Positions 32,277 to 41,136 of a stretch of DNA of 64,000 nt are shown one piece after another. A program made the position numbers and the translations under genes. Origin of the DNA: Gammaproteobacteria bacterium. GTDB taxonomy: Bacteria > Pseudomonadota > Gammaproteobacteria > Pseudomonadales > UBA5518. Location of the stretch: positions 558,001 through 622,000 of the forward strand of contig JADIYI010000008.1 of the NCBI GenBank assembly GCA_016705365.1. Direction: 5' to 3'. Position 1 is the stretch's first letter. Every line of letters starts with the position of its first letter. The notes under the pieces were generated by a model that saw only the letters and a list, made by a program, of their open reading frames with translations, was not told the origin of the DNA and did not search any database.

Positions 32277-33308
32277 ATGAATAAATTTTTGCTCGGAATC
32301 TTGGCCTGCGCGGTGCTGGCTCTGCAGGCAATGGCCGCGGATCCGGTGGCGCTCCGATCGGACCATCCGGATGAGTACGTGGTCAAGCGGGGCGATACGC
32401 TGTGGGATATATCGGGGCGCTTCCTGGAGAAGCCGTGGCTTTGGCCCGAAATCTGGCAGGTGAACCCGCAGATTGCCAATCCGCACCTGATCTATCCGGG
32501 TGATCGACTCAGCCTCATCTACGTCGACGGGCGTCCCTGGCTGGCGCTCAATCGTGGCGTCGGTGGTGTGGTCAAGCTCAGCCCCGAAGTGCGCTCCAGC
32601 GCGCTCGATAACGCGATCCCGGCCATCCCGCTCGAGGAAATCAATGCCTTTCTGACCCGCAGCCGCATCGTCGGGAGCACCGAGCTCGATGAGGCGCCGT
32701 ATGTGCTGGCGGGTGCCGGCGGTCACGTGGTGACCGGCGCCGGTGACAATCTTTATGCGCGCGGAGGCAGTTTCCCGCCCGGTGAGCGCAGTTTCGGTAT
32801 TTTCCGGGCCGGGCAGGTGTTCGTTGACCCGGTGACGAACGAGTTGCTTGGCAAGGAAGCGGTCGAGATCGGTGCCGTCAAGATGACGGATCTCGAGAGC
32901 GGCATGGCGACCCTGGCCGTGAACAAGAGCAACGAGGAGATTCGCGCCGGTGATCGCCTGCTGCCGATGGTCGAGCAGAAGATTACCGCGACTTTCTTCC
33001 CGAGTGCACCGGAGTCCGAAATCTCCGGTGTAATCCTGGCCGTTGAAGGCGGCGTCACGCAAATCGGTCATCTGGATGTAGTTGCGATCAATCGCGGCGC
33101 GCGCGAGGGTCTGAAAGAGGGTAACGTGCTGGAAATCAGCAAGCGCGGTGGAATGGTGAACGACCCGGTGACCAATGAGGCGGTGCAATTGCCCGCTACC
33201 CGTGCCGGGTTGCTGATGGTTTTCCGCACTTTCGAAAAGATGAGCTACGGTCTGATATTGCATGCGACGCAACCACTCGCGGTGATGGATACCGTCGCCA
33301 ACCCATGA
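32277..33308 (+). CDS. Exported LysM-domain protein
   Basis: A 343-residue protein with a signal peptide (cleavage near AMA at residue 20) and one LysM peptidoglycan-binding domain at residues about 34-80 (YVVKRGDTLWDISGRFL to PGDRLSLIY). The remaining ~260 residues are beta-rich, with a repeat-like pattern resembling the LysM proteins found beside def and dprA in Pseudomonas (PA0020 type). AAGGA lies eight bases before the ATG. Probably a cell-wall-associated periplasmic protein; the precise role is unknown. Confidence 0.9.
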   Translation: MNKFLLGILACAVLALQAMAADPVALRSDHPDEYVVKRGDTLWDISGRFLEKPWLWPEIWQVNPQIANPHLIYPGDRLSLIYVDGRPWLALNRGVGGVVKLSPEVRSSALDNAIPAIPLEEINAFLTRSRIVGSTELDEAPYVLAGAGGHVVTGAGDNLYARGGSFPPGERSFGIFRAGQVFVDPVTNELLGKEAVEIGAVKMTDLESGMATLAVNKSNEEIRAGDRLLPMVEQKITATFFPSAPESEISGVILAVEGGVTQIGHLDVVAINRGAREGLKEGNVLEISKRGGMVNDPVTNEAVQLPATRAGLLMVFRTFEKMSYGLILHATQPLAVMDTVANP

Positions 33309-33314
33309 ATCGAG

Positions 33315-33334
33315 GGAGCCCCACCCGGGGCTCC
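33315..33334. terminator. Strong GC hairpin after the LysM gene
   Basis: GGAGCCCC (33315-33322) and GGGGCTCC (33327-33334) form a perfect 8-bp stem with an ACCC loop six bases after the stop codon. There is no T run, so it may act as a weak or Rho-assisted terminator before dprA. Confidence 0.45.
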
Positions 33335-33390
33335 GACGCTTGAATGGCCGGCAGGATGCTGGCTGAAACCGACGGCAGGGAGGCCGTGTC

Positions 33391-34515
33391 ATGCTCGAAG
33401 CTGAAATCTGCAATCACCTGAGTTTACTGGCGCTGCCCGGTGCGGGAGCCGTCAGCGTGCTGCGTTTGCTGCGCACCGGTGGTTCGGCGTCCGCCGCGCT
33501 GGAACTCGATGCGCCAGCGCTGCAGGCGCTGGGCTTGCGCGGCGAGACCATCGCGGCGCTGCTGACGTTGCGCGGCATGCCCGACCCCGCCTCCAGTGCG
33601 CCCTGCGCCTGGCTGGTGCGCAACGAGGTCGAGCTGATCAGCGTGAACGATCCCCGCTATCCACCACTGCTCGCCGCCATTGCCTGCCCGCCACCGGTGT
33701 TGTTCGTGCAGGGGGATCCCGCGCTGTTGCTGCAGCCCCAGGTCGCGATGGTGGGCAGCCGCCGGCCGACGCCCAGTGGGCGCGAAGCCGCACGCACAAT
33801 TGCCGGCGAGCTATCGAAGTATGGGCTTACTATCACCAGCGGGCTTGCCATTGGAATAGACGCAGAAAGCCATGAGGGCGCGTTGAGGGGCGGTGGGCAT
33901 ACTGTCGCGGTAATGGGTACGGGTTCCGACCAGATCTACCCGACGCGTCATCGCGGCCTGGCCGCACGGATCCTGGCAGACGGCGGAGCGCTGGTCAGCG
34001 AGTTTGCGCCGGGTGCTCGCCTGGAGCCGGCGAACTTTCCGCGCCGCAACCGCATCATCAGCGGACTCAGCCTCGGTGTGCTGGTGGTCGAGGCGGCACT
34101 GCCCAGCGGTTCGCTGCTGACCGCGCGTTATGCCGGTGAGCAGAACCGCGAAGTCATGGCGGTACCTGGACCGATACGCAGCCCCGTCAGCCGTGGCTGC
34201 CATGAACTGCTGCGCCAGGGCGCTGCCCTGGTCGAGGGAGCCGACGATGTGCTGGCAGCGCTGGGTGATCGCTTCCGCCCGCTGCTGGGTTCGGACCGGA
34301 TCGCCGCCGCAACCAGCACCACGGTGCTGCCCCCCGGGTCGTTGTCCGCGGAGGAGCGACGCGTGCTCGATGCGACCGGGTACGAAGTTACCACGCTCGA
34401 CACGGTGAGCGAACGCGCAGGCCTGAGTGCCGCTGCGGTCGGCGCTGCCGTCACCCGGCTGGAATTGCGCGGCCTGATCGTAGCCTGTGTGGGCGGGTAC
34501 GCCCGTGCGCCCTAG
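33391..34515 (+). CDS. dprA: DNA-processing protein DprA (Smf)
   Basis: Binds incoming single-stranded DNA and loads RecA during natural transformation. The 374-residue product has an N-terminal helical region, the Rossmann-like core with VAMVGSRRPTPSG, TSGLAIGIDAESHEGAL (part), VMGTGSDQIYP and FPRRNRIISGLS, and a C-terminal winged-helix-like domain. GGGAGG precedes the ATG at eight bases. The usual Pseudomonas neighbours (LysM, tsaC, hemF, aroE) surround it. Confidence 0.95.
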   Translation: MLEAEICNHLSLLALPGAGAVSVLRLLRTGGSASAALELDAPALQALGLRGETIAALLTLRGMPDPASSAPCAWLVRNEVELISVNDPRYPPLLAAIACPPPVLFVQGDPALLLQPQVAMVGSRRPTPSGREAARTIAGELSKYGLTITSGLAIGIDAESHEGALRGGGHTVAVMGTGSDQIYPTRHRGLAARILADGGALVSEFAPGARLEPANFPRRNRIISGLSLGVLVVEAALPSGSLLTARYAGEQNREVMAVPGPIRSPVSRGCHELLRQGAALVEGADDVLAALGDRFRPLLGSDRIAAATSTTVLPPGSLSAEERRVLDATGYEVTTLDTVSERAGLSAAAVGAAVTRLELRGLIVACVGGYARAP

Positions 34516-34622
34516 TCCGCGCCAGGAGCCTGTCGAACCCGGCAGGCTGCCGAGGGTCCGCTTGTGGAGTCCGGGTTATTGCTGTAAGTTTTCGCCCCTT
34601 TTTTGCTTGCCGAGGTATCACG

Positions 34623-35129
34623 ATGAACCAGCCGTTCGTCGCCGTGTTGATGGGTTCGGATTCCGATCTGCCGGTCATGGAAGCGGCCTTCACTACGCTC
34701 AAGGCACTTGGCATAGCGCTCGAGGCGCGGGTCACGTCCGCACACCGGACGCCGGCCGCGACAATCGAGTATGTCCAAGACGCCGATCGGCGTGGCTGCG
34801 GGGTATTCATCGCCGCCGCCGGCATGGCCGCGCATCTTGCCGGGGCCGTTGCCGCCAATACCGTGAAGCCGGTCATCGGGGTACCAATCGGTACCTCTCT
34901 CGAGGGGCTCGACGCGCTTTTGTCCACCGTGCAGATGCCGGGCGGGATACCGGTTGCGACGGTTGCCATCGGCAAGGCAGGCGCCAAGAATGCCGCCTAT
35001 CTCGCGGCGCAAATCCTGGCACTCGGCGATGCCGCGCTGGCGGCGCGCCTGGTCGCGGATCGGGACGCCAATTCCACGGCGCTGGCCGGGAAGAACCGGG
35101 CGCTACAGGAGCGCCTGAAGGAACTGTGA
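34623..35129 (+). CDS. purE: N5-carboxyaminoimidazole ribonucleotide mutase
   Basis: Converts N5-CAIR to CAIR in purine synthesis. The 168-residue product has the class I signature: VLMGSDSDLPVM (phosphate-binding), SAHRTP and AAGMAAHLAG. The partner gene purK, usually adjacent, is not in this window. Its stop codon overlaps the GTG start of tsaC. It is inserted in the otherwise conserved dprA-tsaC neighbourhood. Confidence 0.96.
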   Translation: MNQPFVAVLMGSDSDLPVMEAAFTTLKALGIALEARVTSAHRTPAATIEYVQDADRRGCGVFIAAAGMAAHLAGAVAANTVKPVIGVPIGTSLEGLDALLSTVQMPGGIPVATVAIGKAGAKNAAYLAAQILALGDAALAARLVADRDANSTALAGKNRALQERLKEL

Positions 35130-35692
35130 CCGCGCCCGGTCCGCAGCAGCTTGACCGGGCCGTCAGCGTGTTGCGCGCGGGCGGCGTGATCGCCTGCGCT
35201 ACCGAGGGAGTCTGGGGACTTGCCTGCGATCCCGGCAACGAGGCAGCGGTGCGACGCATTCTGGCGCTGAAAGGCCGCGAGGCGGACAAGGGGCTGATTC
35301 TGGTTGCGGGCGGACTCGCGCAGGTAGAGTCCTGTTTGCGCCATGTTCCGGCTGACAGGCTGGCCGAGATTCATGACAGCTGGCCCGGTCCCGTCACCTG
35401 GATCGTGCCGCATCACGGCGAACTGCCGGTGTGGATTACCGGCGCACACCCGGGAGTGGCGATTAGAGTAAGCGATCACTTGCAGCTTAGGGCGCTCTGT
35501 CTTGGTTTTGGTGGTGCAATCGTATCGACTTCCGCCAATCCGCAGGGCATGGCGCCGGCGCGCAGTGCGCAGACGGTACGACGCTATTTCGGGGACCGGA
35601 TCGATTATCTGCTCCCGGGTGCGCTCGGCGGGCGCCGCAAGCCGAGTGAAATCCGCGATGCGCTGAGCGGCCGGATTCTGCGCCCCGGTTAA
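35126..35692 (+). CDS. tsaC: Threonylcarbamoyl-AMP synthase (TsaC/YrdC)
   Basis: Makes threonylcarbamoyl-AMP from threonine, bicarbonate and ATP for the t6A37 tRNA modification. The 188-residue product is the normal length when started from the GTG at 35126, which overlaps the purE stop (GTGA). Typical motifs: CATEGVWGLACDP, LALKGREADKGLILV and VSTSANPQG. The open frame extends much further upstream but only through purE in another frame. Confidence 0.94.
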   Translation: MTAPGPQQLDRAVSVLRAGGVIACATEGVWGLACDPGNEAAVRRILALKGREADKGLILVAGGLAQVESCLRHVPADRLAEIHDSWPGPVTWIVPHHGELPVWITGAHPGVAIRVSDHLQLRALCLGFGGAIVSTSANPQGMAPARSAQTVRRYFGDRIDYLLPGALGGRRKPSEIRDALSGRILRPG

Positions 35693-35713
35693 CAGCCGCC
35701 ACGAGGAACGATC

Positions 35714-36625
35714 ATGGATGCCATCGAGCCCGACCTGGTAGAGCACTACCTGCTGCAACTGCAGCAGCGGATCTGTGCTGCCATCGAGGCGCTCGACGGA
35801 GCGGCGCAATTCAGCGAGGACCGCTGGCGGCGCGACGAGGGCGGCGGCGGCCGAACCCGGGTGCTGGTCGAGGGACGCGTATTCGAGAAGGCTGGCGTGA
35901 ATTTCTCGCGGGTGAGCGGCGCGCATTTGCCGGTCTCGGCCACTGCACATCGCCCGGAACTCGCCGGTCGCAGCTTTCAGGCCATGGGCGTCTCCCTGGT
36001 CATCCATCCGCTCAATCCCCATGTGCCGACTTCGCATGCCAACGTGCGGCTGTTCGTGGCGCACCATCGGGATGCGGAACCGGTCTGGTGGTTTGGCGGC
36101 GGATACGATCTGACGCCCTGCTACGGGTACGAGGACGACTGTGTCCATTGGCACCGGGTCGCCCGTGCGGCCTGCGAGCCTTTCGGTGCGGAGATCTATC
36201 CGCGCTACAAGAAATGGTGCGATGAGTATTTCTATCTCGGCCACCGGGCCGAGCCGAGAGGCGTGGGTGGTCTGTTTTTCGATGACCTGAATGAATGGAG
36301 CTTTGCCACCAGCTTCGAGTTCCTGCGCGCGGTAGGCGACTCCTACATCGATGCCTATCTGCCGATCGTCGAGCGGCGCAAGGATCTGCCCTGGACCGAG
36401 CGCGAGCGCCGCTTCCAGCTCTACCGGCGCGGACGCTACGTCGAATTCAACCTGGTGCATGACCGCGGCACCCTGTTTGGCCTGCAATCGGGCGGACGCA
36501 CCGAATCGATATTGATGTCGCTGCCACCACTGGTGCGCTGGGACTACGATTTCCATCCCGAACCGGGCAGCGCCGAAGCCCGCCTCTACAGCGACTTCCT
36601 GCGACCGCGCGAGTGGGCCACGTGA
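35714..36625 (+). CDS. hemF: Oxygen-dependent coproporphyrinogen III oxidase
   Basis: Oxidatively decarboxylates coproporphyrinogen III to protoporphyrinogen IX; requires O2. The 303-residue product has the family blocks FEKAGVNFSRVSG, HPLNPHVPTSHANVR, WWFGGGYDLTPCYGYEDD and GRYVEFNLVHDRGTLFGLQ. Overlaps the following aroE start by GTGA, so the two are coupled. It fits an aerobic organism with the oxidase operon close by. Confidence 0.97.
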   Translation: MDAIEPDLVEHYLLQLQQRICAAIEALDGAAQFSEDRWRRDEGGGGRTRVLVEGRVFEKAGVNFSRVSGAHLPVSATAHRPELAGRSFQAMGVSLVIHPLNPHVPTSHANVRLFVAHHRDAEPVWWFGGGYDLTPCYGYEDDCVHWHRVARAACEPFGAEIYPRYKKWCDEYFYLGHRAEPRGVGGLFFDDLNEWSFATSFEFLRAVGDSYIDAYLPIVERRKDLPWTERERRFQLYRRGRYVEFNLVHDRGTLFGLQSGGRTESILMSLPPLVRWDYDFHPEPGSAEARLYSDFLRPREWAT

Positions 36626-37917
36626 GCGACCGTTATGTGGTGGCGGGCAACCCGGTGGCGCACTCGCGCTCGCCGCAGATCCACGCCCACTTCGCGCGTC
36701 GCACCGGGCAGGACATGGAGTACCGCAGACTGCTGGTGGCAAACGGGGGCTTTGCCGATGCTGCGCGGGAGTTTTTCGCCGGTGGCGGCAAAGGCATGAA
36801 TATCACCCTGCCGTTCAAGGTCGATGCCTTTGAATTTGCCGGGTCGCTCACGCCGCGCGCGCAACAGGCCGGGGCGGTAAACACGCTGGCGTTGCTCGAT
36901 GACGCGACGCTGCTCGGCGACAACACCGACGGGGCCGGTCTGGTGCGCGATCTGCGGCACAACCTCGGCTGGGATATCGGCGGGCGACGCCTGTTGCTGT
37001 TGGGGGCCGGTGGTGCCGCGCGCGGGGTGCTGGGGCCATTGCTGGCAGAACGGCCGCATTCCGTGGTGATTGCCAACCGTTCGCCTGACAAGGCCCGTGA
37101 ACTCGCCCTGGCGTTTGCCGGACACGGTGCGGTGCGGGGTTGCGCGTTTGCCGATCTCGATGGCGAGTTCGATCTGCTGGTCAATTGCACCAGCGCCAGC
37201 CTTGCCGGCGAAAAGCTGCCGCTGACGGGGGCGCTGATCGGCAGGAGCTCGCGCTGTTATGACATGGTCTACGCGCAACGCACCACACCGTTTGTCGAGT
37301 GGGCGCTGGCGGCTGGAGCGATCGCTACCGCCGATGGCCTGGGGATGCTGGTCGAGCAGGCTGCCGAGTCGTTCCTGCTCTGGCGCGGGCTGCGACCGGA
37401 GACCGGCGCGGTGATCGAGGAATTGCGCGCGCCGGTTGCGATTCGCCAGGCGCTGGGCGCGGCGGACCTCGGATGTGCCGTCGGGCTGTTCCGTGAATAC
37501 CAGCAGTGGCTCGGGGTCGATCTGTGTTTTCAGGACTTCGAGCGGGAACTGGCGTCTTTGCCGGGTCTGTATGCGCCGCCCGCAGGCGCCCTGCTGCTTG
37601 CCGAACGCGGTGGCCGCGCGCTTGGCTGCGTGGCCATGCGCCCGGTGGCCGATGGGGTCTGTGAAATGAAGCGGCTATATATAGCCCCCGACGGGCGCGA
37701 CGCCGGCATCGGGCGGGCACTGGCGATGGCAGTGATCGAGCTGGCGCGGCGTGCCGGCTATCATCTCATGCGTCTCGACACCCTGGAGCGGTTGCACGAG
37801 GCGATGACGCTGTATGCCAGTCTCGGCTTCAAGGTGCGGGATCCGTATTATCCCAATCCGCTTGCGGGCGTCGTGTACTGGGAGAAAGATCTGCGCAACG
37901 GGAAGCACGATTCATGA
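36622..37917 (+). CDS. aroE: Shikimate dehydrogenase fused to a GNAT acetyltransferase domain
   Basis: Residues 1-270 are a complete shikimate dehydrogenase reducing 3-dehydroshikimate with NADPH: shikimate-binding S15/S17 region (HSRSPQIH), catalytic K66 (NITLPFK) and D103 (NTDGAGL), and nucleotide motif GAGGAA (128-133). Normal AroE ends at about 270-275 residues; here the frame continues to 431. Residues about 285-425 are a full GNAT domain with CEMKRLYIAP, the acetyl-CoA motif RDAGIGRALA (359-368) and LYASLGFKVRDPYY. No stop or frameshift separates them. The GTG at 36622 overlaps the hemF stop. The acetyl acceptor is unknown; a detached GNAT gene fused secondarily is the simplest explanation. 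Confidence 0.93.
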   Translation: MSDRYVVAGNPVAHSRSPQIHAHFARRTGQDMEYRRLLVANGGFADAAREFFAGGGKGMNITLPFKVDAFEFAGSLTPRAQQAGAVNTLALLDDATLLGDNTDGAGLVRDLRHNLGWDIGGRRLLLLGAGGAARGVLGPLLAERPHSVVIANRSPDKARELALAFAGHGAVRGCAFADLDGEFDLLVNCTSASLAGEKLPLTGALIGRSSRCYDMVYAQRTTPFVEWALAAGAIATADGLGMLVEQAAESFLLWRGLRPETGAVIEELRAPVAIRQALGAADLGCAVGLFREYQQWLGVDLCFQDFERELASLPGLYAPPAGALLLAERGGRALGCVAMRPVADGVCEMKRLYIAPDGRDAGIGRALAMAVIELARRAGYHLMRLDTLERLHEAMTLYASLGFKVRDPYYPNPLAGVVYWEKDLRNGKHDS

Positions 37918-38135
37918 ACAGCCTGCGACGATTCATTGCGGGAGCCGTTTGTCCGGCCTGCAAGCTGCAGGACAAGCTCTTCGTTTACGTGCTCGAGGAC
38001 AGCAATGTCTGCGAATGCGTTGCCTGCGGGTTTCGCGACGCCCAGAGCCGCACGGCCGACCCGGGAAGCGAGGAATATCAACGTCGCCTGGGTGGCACAA
38101 CGGATACGGCTGTGGTGCGGATCGTGGAGCCCTGA
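37914..38135 (+). CDS. yheV: YheV-like small zinc-ribbon protein
   Basis: A 73-residue protein of the YheV (DUF2387) type: RRFIAGAVCPACK with C13 and C16, and NVCECVACGF with C35 and C38 (C33 extra), giving a C-x2-C/C-x2-C zinc ribbon. The ATG overlaps the aroE-GNAT stop (ATGA at 37914-37917). Function in the family is not established; a putative metal-binding protein. Confidence 0.85.
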   Translation: MNSLRRFIAGAVCPACKLQDKLFVYVLEDSNVCECVACGFRDAQSRTADPGSEEYQRRLGGTTDTAVVRIVEP

Positions 38136-38191
38136 TTCGCCGCAGGGCTGCGCCAAACGATATGCCCCCACAAAAAAGTCCACCCGGGGGG

Positions 38192-38223
38192 TTCTCGCGC
38201 CAACGAGAATGAATTGTTATACT
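38192..38223 (+). promoter_or_regulatory. Inverted repeat and -10-like element upstream of the oxidase operon
   Basis: In the 259-base gap before coxB, TTCTCG (38192-38197) and CGAGAA (38204-38209) form a perfect 6-bp inverted repeat with a 6-base spacer, followed nine bases later by TATACT (38218-38223) within TTGTTATACT. The -35 position has no good match, so the repeat could be an operator for an activator. The rest of the gap shows nothing else recognisable. Confidence 0.35.
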
Positions 38224-38394
38224 CCCAGCGTGGTGCCGCGCGTGCGATGCCGCTGGAGCGCGATCCAGCGTGGTTCCGACCGAGCAAGACCTTGTTCAGC
38301 GCCAGCCAGAAATCTTGTCAGCGACCTTCCGGTCGTTGGTTGAATACGCCCGCCTGCCGGGGCAAATACCTACAATACGGGAGATTGAGGAGAC

Positions 38395-39549
38395 ATGTTG
38401 CGAGCAGCCAAACGACTCCGCCTGATGTCCTCCGCCACCTTCGGTACAGCCTGTTCGATGGCCAGTGCCAGCCTGATGGCGGAAGAGGTTGCGCGATCAT
38501 CGGTCAACATGAGCCAGGGAGCGACGGAAGTCAGCCACAAGATTTACGCACTGCACATGTATTCGCTGTGGCTCTGCGTGCTCATCGGCGTAGTGGTGTT
38601 TGCGGTGATGTTCTATTCGATTTTCGCACACCGGAAATCGCGCGGCGCGGTAGCGGCACAGTTCCACGAGAGTACCAAACTCGAGGTCATGTGGACCCTG
38701 GTTCCGTTCGTGATCCTGATTACATTGGCGGTACCGGCGACCTCGACGCTGCTCGAAATCTACGATGCCGACGACGCCGGTCTCGATGTGATGATCACCG
38801 GTTATCAATGGAAGTGGAAATACGAATATCTCGGGCAGGGCGTGAGCTTTTTTTCCAACCTGCGCACTACCGACGATGAAATTCACAACAAGGCGCCCAA
38901 GGGTGAACACTACCTGCTCGAGGTTGACGAGCCGCTGGTCATCCCGGTCGGGACGAAGGTGCGGTTCCTGATAACCTCCGCGGACGTGATCCACTCGTGG
39001 TGGGTTCCGCAGCTGGCGGTCAAGAAGGACGCAATTCCCGGCTTCGTCAACGCGTCGTGGACCCGCATTCCCGAACCCGGTATCTACCGTGGCCAGTGTG
39101 CCGAGTTGTGCGGCAAGAACCACGGTTTCATGCCGATCGTGGTCAGTGCGGTTGCGCAAGACGAATTCAAGGATTGGCTGGCGCAGCGCAAGGTGGAAGC
39201 CGAGCAGGAGCGCACACTGATGGCTCAGACCTTCACGATGGACGAATTGATGGCGCGGGGTGAAGCGGTTTACACCAAGACTTGCGCTGCCTGTCATATG
39301 CCGACCGGCATGGGCGTACCCGGTGCATTCCCCGCGCTGAAAGGCAGCGCCATCGCGACCGGTCCGCTGGACGGGCATCTCGATATCGTCGTCAACGGCA
39401 AGCAGGGCACCGCGATGGCGGCGTTCGGCGCGCAGTTCAACGAGATCGACCTCGCTGCGGTCATCACCTACGAACGCAACAGCTGGGGCAACAACATGGG
39501 TGACATGTTGCAGCCGATCGATGTTGCCAAGTTCAAGAAAGCCAAGTAA
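38395..39549 (+). CDS. coxB: Cytochrome c oxidase subunit II with C-terminal cytochrome c domain
   Basis: Receives electrons from cytochrome c and passes them through CuA to subunit I. The 384-residue product has a leader, two membrane helices (about 55-78 and 100-118), and the CuA site H200, C235, E237, C239, H243, M246 (in QCAELCGKNHGFM). A fused cytochrome c domain follows with the heme motif CAACH at 297-301 and M-P-T-G-M, making this a caa3-like subunit. First gene of the operon coxB-coxA-ctaG-coxC. Confidence 0.97.
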   Translation: MLRAAKRLRLMSSATFGTACSMASASLMAEEVARSSVNMSQGATEVSHKIYALHMYSLWLCVLIGVVVFAVMFYSIFAHRKSRGAVAAQFHESTKLEVMWTLVPFVILITLAVPATSTLLEIYDADDAGLDVMITGYQWKWKYEYLGQGVSFFSNLRTTDDEIHNKAPKGEHYLLEVDEPLVIPVGTKVRFLITSADVIHSWWVPQLAVKKDAIPGFVNASWTRIPEPGIYRGQCAELCGKNHGFMPIVVSAVAQDEFKDWLAQRKVEAEQERTLMAQTFTMDELMARGEAVYTKTCAACHMPTGMGVPGAFPALKGSAIATGPLDGHLDIVVNGKQGTAMAAFGAQFNEIDLAAVITYERNSWGNNMGDMLQPIDVAKFKKAK

Positions 39550-39564
39550 TTCAGGAGCCACGCC

Positions 39565-41124
39565 ATGGGCGCAGATCATCACGGTCCCGCAAAAGGAATT
39601 ACCCGCTGGTTCTTCACGACCAACCACAAGGATATCGGCACGCTGTACCTCTGGTTCAGCTTCTGCATGTTCCTTGTCGGTGGTACTTTCGCACTGGTCA
39701 TCCGCGCCGAGCTGTTCCAGCCCGGCCTGCAGATCGTGCAGCCGGAATTTTTCAACCAGATGACCACCATGCATGGCCTGGTGATGGTGTTCGGCGCGAT
39801 CATGCCCGCCTGGGTCGGGCTCGGAAACTGGATGATTCCGATAATGATCGGCGCACCCGACATGGCGCTGCCGCGCATGAACAACTGGAGCTTCTGGATC
39901 CTGCCGTTCGCGTTCGCGATGCTGGTTTCCACCCTGTTCATGCCGGGCGGGGCGCCCAACTTCGGCTGGACGTTCTATGCGCCGTTGTCCACCACCTATG
40001 CGCCACCATCGGTCACGTTCTTCATTTTCGGCGTGCACCTGATGGGCATGTCCTCGATCATGGGCTCCATCAATATCATCGCTACCATCATGAACCTGCG
40101 TGCTCCCGGCATGACCTACATGAAGATGCCGATGTTCGTGTGGACCTGGTTCATCACGGCATTCCTGCTGCTTGCGGTGATGCCGGTTCTCGCCGGTGCG
40201 GTCACGATGATGCTGTTCGATATCCACTTCGGCACCAGCTTCTTCAGCGCTGCCGGCGGCGGGGACCCGGTGCTGTTCCAGCACGTGTTCTGGTTCTTCG
40301 GTCATCCCGAGGTCTACATCATGATCCTGCCGGCATTCGGCGTGGTGAGTGAAGTGCTGCCGACTTTTGCCCGCAAGCCCCTGTTCGGCTACAGCTCGAT
40401 GGTCTACGCGACGGCTTCGATTGCGTTCCTGAGCTTCCTGGTCTGGGCTCACCACATGTTCACGGTGGGCATGCCGATCGCCGGCGAGTTGTTCTTCATG
40501 TATGCGACCCTGCTGATCGCGGTGCCGACGGGCGTGAAGGTGTTCAACTGGGTCACCACCATGTTCCGCGGCTCGATGACGTTCGAGACGCCGATGCTGT
40601 TCGCGATTGCGTTCATCATCCTGTTCACCATCGGTGGCTTCTCCGGGGTGATGCTGGCGCTGGCGCCGCTGGATTTCCAGTACCAGGACACCTATTTCGT
40701 GGTCGCGCATTTCCACTATGTGCTCGTACAGGGAGCGCTCTTCGCTCTCTATTGCGGCGTCTACTACTGGTTGCCGAAGTGGACCGGCCACATGTACGAC
40801 GAGAGCCTCAGCAAGGCGCATTTCTGGATGACGTTCATCGGCGTGAACACCGCGTTCTTCCCGATGCACTTCGTCGGACTGGCCGGCATGCCGCGTCGTA
40901 TCCCCGATTACGCCCTGCAGTTTGCGGATTTCAACATGCTGTCCAGCATCGGGGCCTATATCACCGGGTTCTCGCAGCTGATATTCGTGGTGGTGGTGAT
41001 CAAGTGCATCAGGGGCGGACGACAGGCCACCGACAAGGTGTGGGAAGGATCGCATGGTCTCGAGTGGTCGATACCCTCGCCGGCGCCCTATCACACCTTC
41101 GCGGTGCCGCCGCAGATCAACTAG
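39565..41124 (+). CDS. coxA: Cytochrome c oxidase subunit I
   Basis: Catalytic heme-copper subunit, 519 residues, 12 membrane helices. Visible ligands: low-spin heme histidine in TTMHGLVMVFG, CuB histidine with cross-linked tyrosine in FFGHPEVYIM, the CuB pair in WAHHMFTVG, and the heme a3 and a histidines in VVAHFHYVLVQG. The D-channel block NWMIPIMIGAPDMALPRMN points to an A-family aa3-type oxidase that needs heme A. An intact heme A synthase gene is not in this window. Confidence 0.98.
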   Translation: MGADHHGPAKGITRWFFTTNHKDIGTLYLWFSFCMFLVGGTFALVIRAELFQPGLQIVQPEFFNQMTTMHGLVMVFGAIMPAWVGLGNWMIPIMIGAPDMALPRMNNWSFWILPFAFAMLVSTLFMPGGAPNFGWTFYAPLSTTYAPPSVTFFIFGVHLMGMSSIMGSINIIATIMNLRAPGMTYMKMPMFVWTWFITAFLLLAVMPVLAGAVTMMLFDIHFGTSFFSAAGGGDPVLFQHVFWFFGHPEVYIMILPAFGVVSEVLPTFARKPLFGYSSMVYATASIAFLSFLVWAHHMFTVGMPIAGELFFMYATLLIAVPTGVKVFNWVTTMFRGSMTFETPMLFAIAFIILFTIGGFSGVMLALAPLDFQYQDTYFVVAHFHYVLVQGALFALYCGVYYWLPKWTGHMYDESLSKAHFWMTFIGVNTAFFPMHFVGLAGMPRRIPDYALQFADFNMLSSIGAYITGFSQLIFVVVVIKCIRGGRQATDKVWEGSHGLEWSIPSPAPYHTFAVPPQIN

Positions 41125-41136
41125 GGTCAAACAGGC

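Noticed and set aside
34487..35125. 401-codon version of tsaC beginning at 34487
   Set aside because: It would be read through purE in another frame; the GTG at 35126 gives the normal TsaC length and overlaps the purE stop.
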